Position numbers and translations under genes: made by a program. From a bacterium (lineage in GTDB: Bacteria; Zhuqueibacterota; Zhuqueibacteria; Thermofontimicrobiales; Thermofontimicrobiaceae), in contig JALOPY010000153.1 of assembly GCA_025453735.1 (NCBI GenBank), positions 1-6,362 on the forward strand: 6,362 nucleotides of DNA, in the 5' to 3' direction. Below, piece by piece: positions 5,677-6,362 of the stretch; within the stretch, counting starts at the first letter, position 1, and every line of letters begins with the position of its first letter. A model generated the notes under the pieces. That model did not search any database. It was not told where the DNA came from and saw only the letters and a list, made by a program, of their open reading frames with translations.

Positions 5677-6362
5677 ATGGATCGCTATAAAATTATCTCG
5701 ATAACCATACTGGCTTGCAGTATCATCATTTCGCTGCTGGCGGCTCCCCTATTTCTCAGGATGCGCCAGGCAGAGCCGATTTATCCCGGCGATGGATTGA
5801 ATCAGGTTCGGGCGCTAAGCGATTATTTCTCAAAATTAAAGAATACTCGCGGCGATACCGAAGTTTATATTTTCGAAGGCGACAATCCGGGCGGCACAGC
5901 GTTCATCCTGGGCGGAACCCATCCGAACGAGCCAGCCGGCTTCATTGCAACGGTTTGCCTGATCGAAAATATAAAAGTGAATTCGGGACGAATCTTGATT
6001 ATCCCGCGAGGAAATAACAGTGGCTTCACGATAAATGATCCTCAAGAAGCAAATCCCCAGCGATTTGTCATTCCGACTCCCCATGGTGAACGATGGTTCC
6101 ACAACGGTTCTCGCGGCACCAGCCAGTTCGATCAGTGGCCCGATCCTGAAGTGTATTTGCATTATCCTTCAGGCCAAAAATTATCTGGGCTCGAAACTCG
6201 AAATTTGAATCGAGCCTACCCCGGTCGTCCCGATGGCTCATTCACTGAAAAAGTGGCTTATGCAATTATAAAATTAATGGAGCAGGAACAGGTTGACATC
6301 GGCATTGACCTGCATGAAGCATCGCTGGAATATCCAGTTATCAACGCGATTGTGGCGCATCC
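5677..6362 (+). CDS. Succinylglutamate desuccinylase/aspartoacylase family zinc hydrolase (3' end beyond window)
   Basis: Only the first 228 codons are present; the gene runs off the window. The start is ATG 5677, 6 bases after AGGA (5667-5670), which overlaps the preceding stop. Residues 5-27 are a hydrophobic anchor or signal peptide, so the enzyme probably faces the periplasm, unlike the cytoplasmic AstE and aspartoacylase. The family's zinc site is visible: GGTHPNEPAG (79-88) supplies His82 and Glu85, and DLHEAS (211-216) supplies His213. ETRNLNRAYPG (173-183) matches the substrate-binding NLNRxxPG region. These enzymes remove an acyl group from an acylated amino acid, and relatives in the M14 group cleave peptides. 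The substrate here is unknown. The tight spacing after the permease and small membrane protein suggests one operon in which the enzyme frees a product that the permease carries. The catalytic Glu expected near the C-terminus lies outside the window. Confidence 0.87.
   Translation, partial: MDRYKIISITILACSIIISLLAAPLFLRMRQAEPIYPGDGLNQVRALSDYFSKLKNTRGDTEVYIFEGDNPGGTAFILGGTHPNEPAGFIATVCLIENIKVNSGRILIIPRGNNSGFTINDPQEANPQRFVIPTPHGERWFHNGSRGTSQFDQWPDPEVYLHYPSGQKLSGLETRNLNRAYPGRPDGSFTEKVAYAIIKLMEQEQVDIGIDLHEASLEYPVINAIVAH

Noticed and set aside
5677..5730. Lipoprotein signal with Cys14 in the deacylase
   Set aside because: Leu at -2 is atypical for a lipobox and the hydrophobic stretch continues well past the cysteine, so an uncleaved anchor or ordinary signal peptide fits better.
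5715..6162. Open frames on both strands overlapping the deacylase gene
   Set aside because: They are alternative-frame shadows; the frame from 5677 carries all the zinc-site motifs and a ribosome site.

Overview
The window comes from a bacterial chromosome. All four supported long genes and one small gene are on the + strand. Genes from 2245 onward start behind recognisable Shine-Dalgarno sites (AGGAG, AGGGAG, GAAAGG, AGGA). The coding part has intermediate GC, while the first ~1.1 kb is clearly more AT-rich. Palindromic intergenic repeats of the GTCATTGCGA...TCGCAATGAC and AAACCTCAGAGGTTT types, together with a sigma70-like promoter, fit a free-living Gram-negative-type bacterium, perhaps an FCB-group lineage such as Calditrichota/KSB1. 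That placement is an impression from repeat style and gene content; no marker gene is present to prove it.

Layout. Positions 1-1196 hold no convincing gene. This stretch contains a ~150-bp imperfect inverted-repeat element (about 458-608) that looks like a small non-autonomous or REP/MITE-type repeat. Just after it lies a strong Shine-Dalgarno that leads only into a three-codon ORF, possibly the start of a broken small gene. A hairpin sits shortly before the first real gene. Positions 1197-2171 encode a DppD/OppD-type ATPase of a peptide ABC transporter, with no permease or binding-protein genes next to it. Positions 2245-4008 encode an exported two-domain protein: a class A beta-lactamase/PBP-like serine hydrolase joined to a second alpha/beta-hydrolase-like domain.

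A 222-bp gap (4009-4230) holds a perfect 34-bp palindrome, probably a terminator, and then a good sigma70-like promoter. After it comes a tightly packed operon. It contains a DctM-like (ion-transporter superfamily) permease at 4231-5508, a 48-residue two-helix membrane protein at 5522-5668, and a membrane-anchored or exported zinc deacylase of the succinylglutamate desuccinylase/aspartoacylase (M14-type) family. The deacylase starts at 5677 and is cut by the window end.

How the parts may work together (inference). The last three genes look like one unit in which an extracytoplasmic zinc hydrolase releases a small acid or amino acid from an acylated or peptide-like substrate and the permease moves the product. 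The usual TRAP partners DctP and DctQ are absent from the window, and the uncharacterised 48-residue protein sits where an accessory subunit might be expected. The ATPase and the fused hydrolase may both deal with peptides or cell-wall fragments, but nothing in the sequence proves a link between them.
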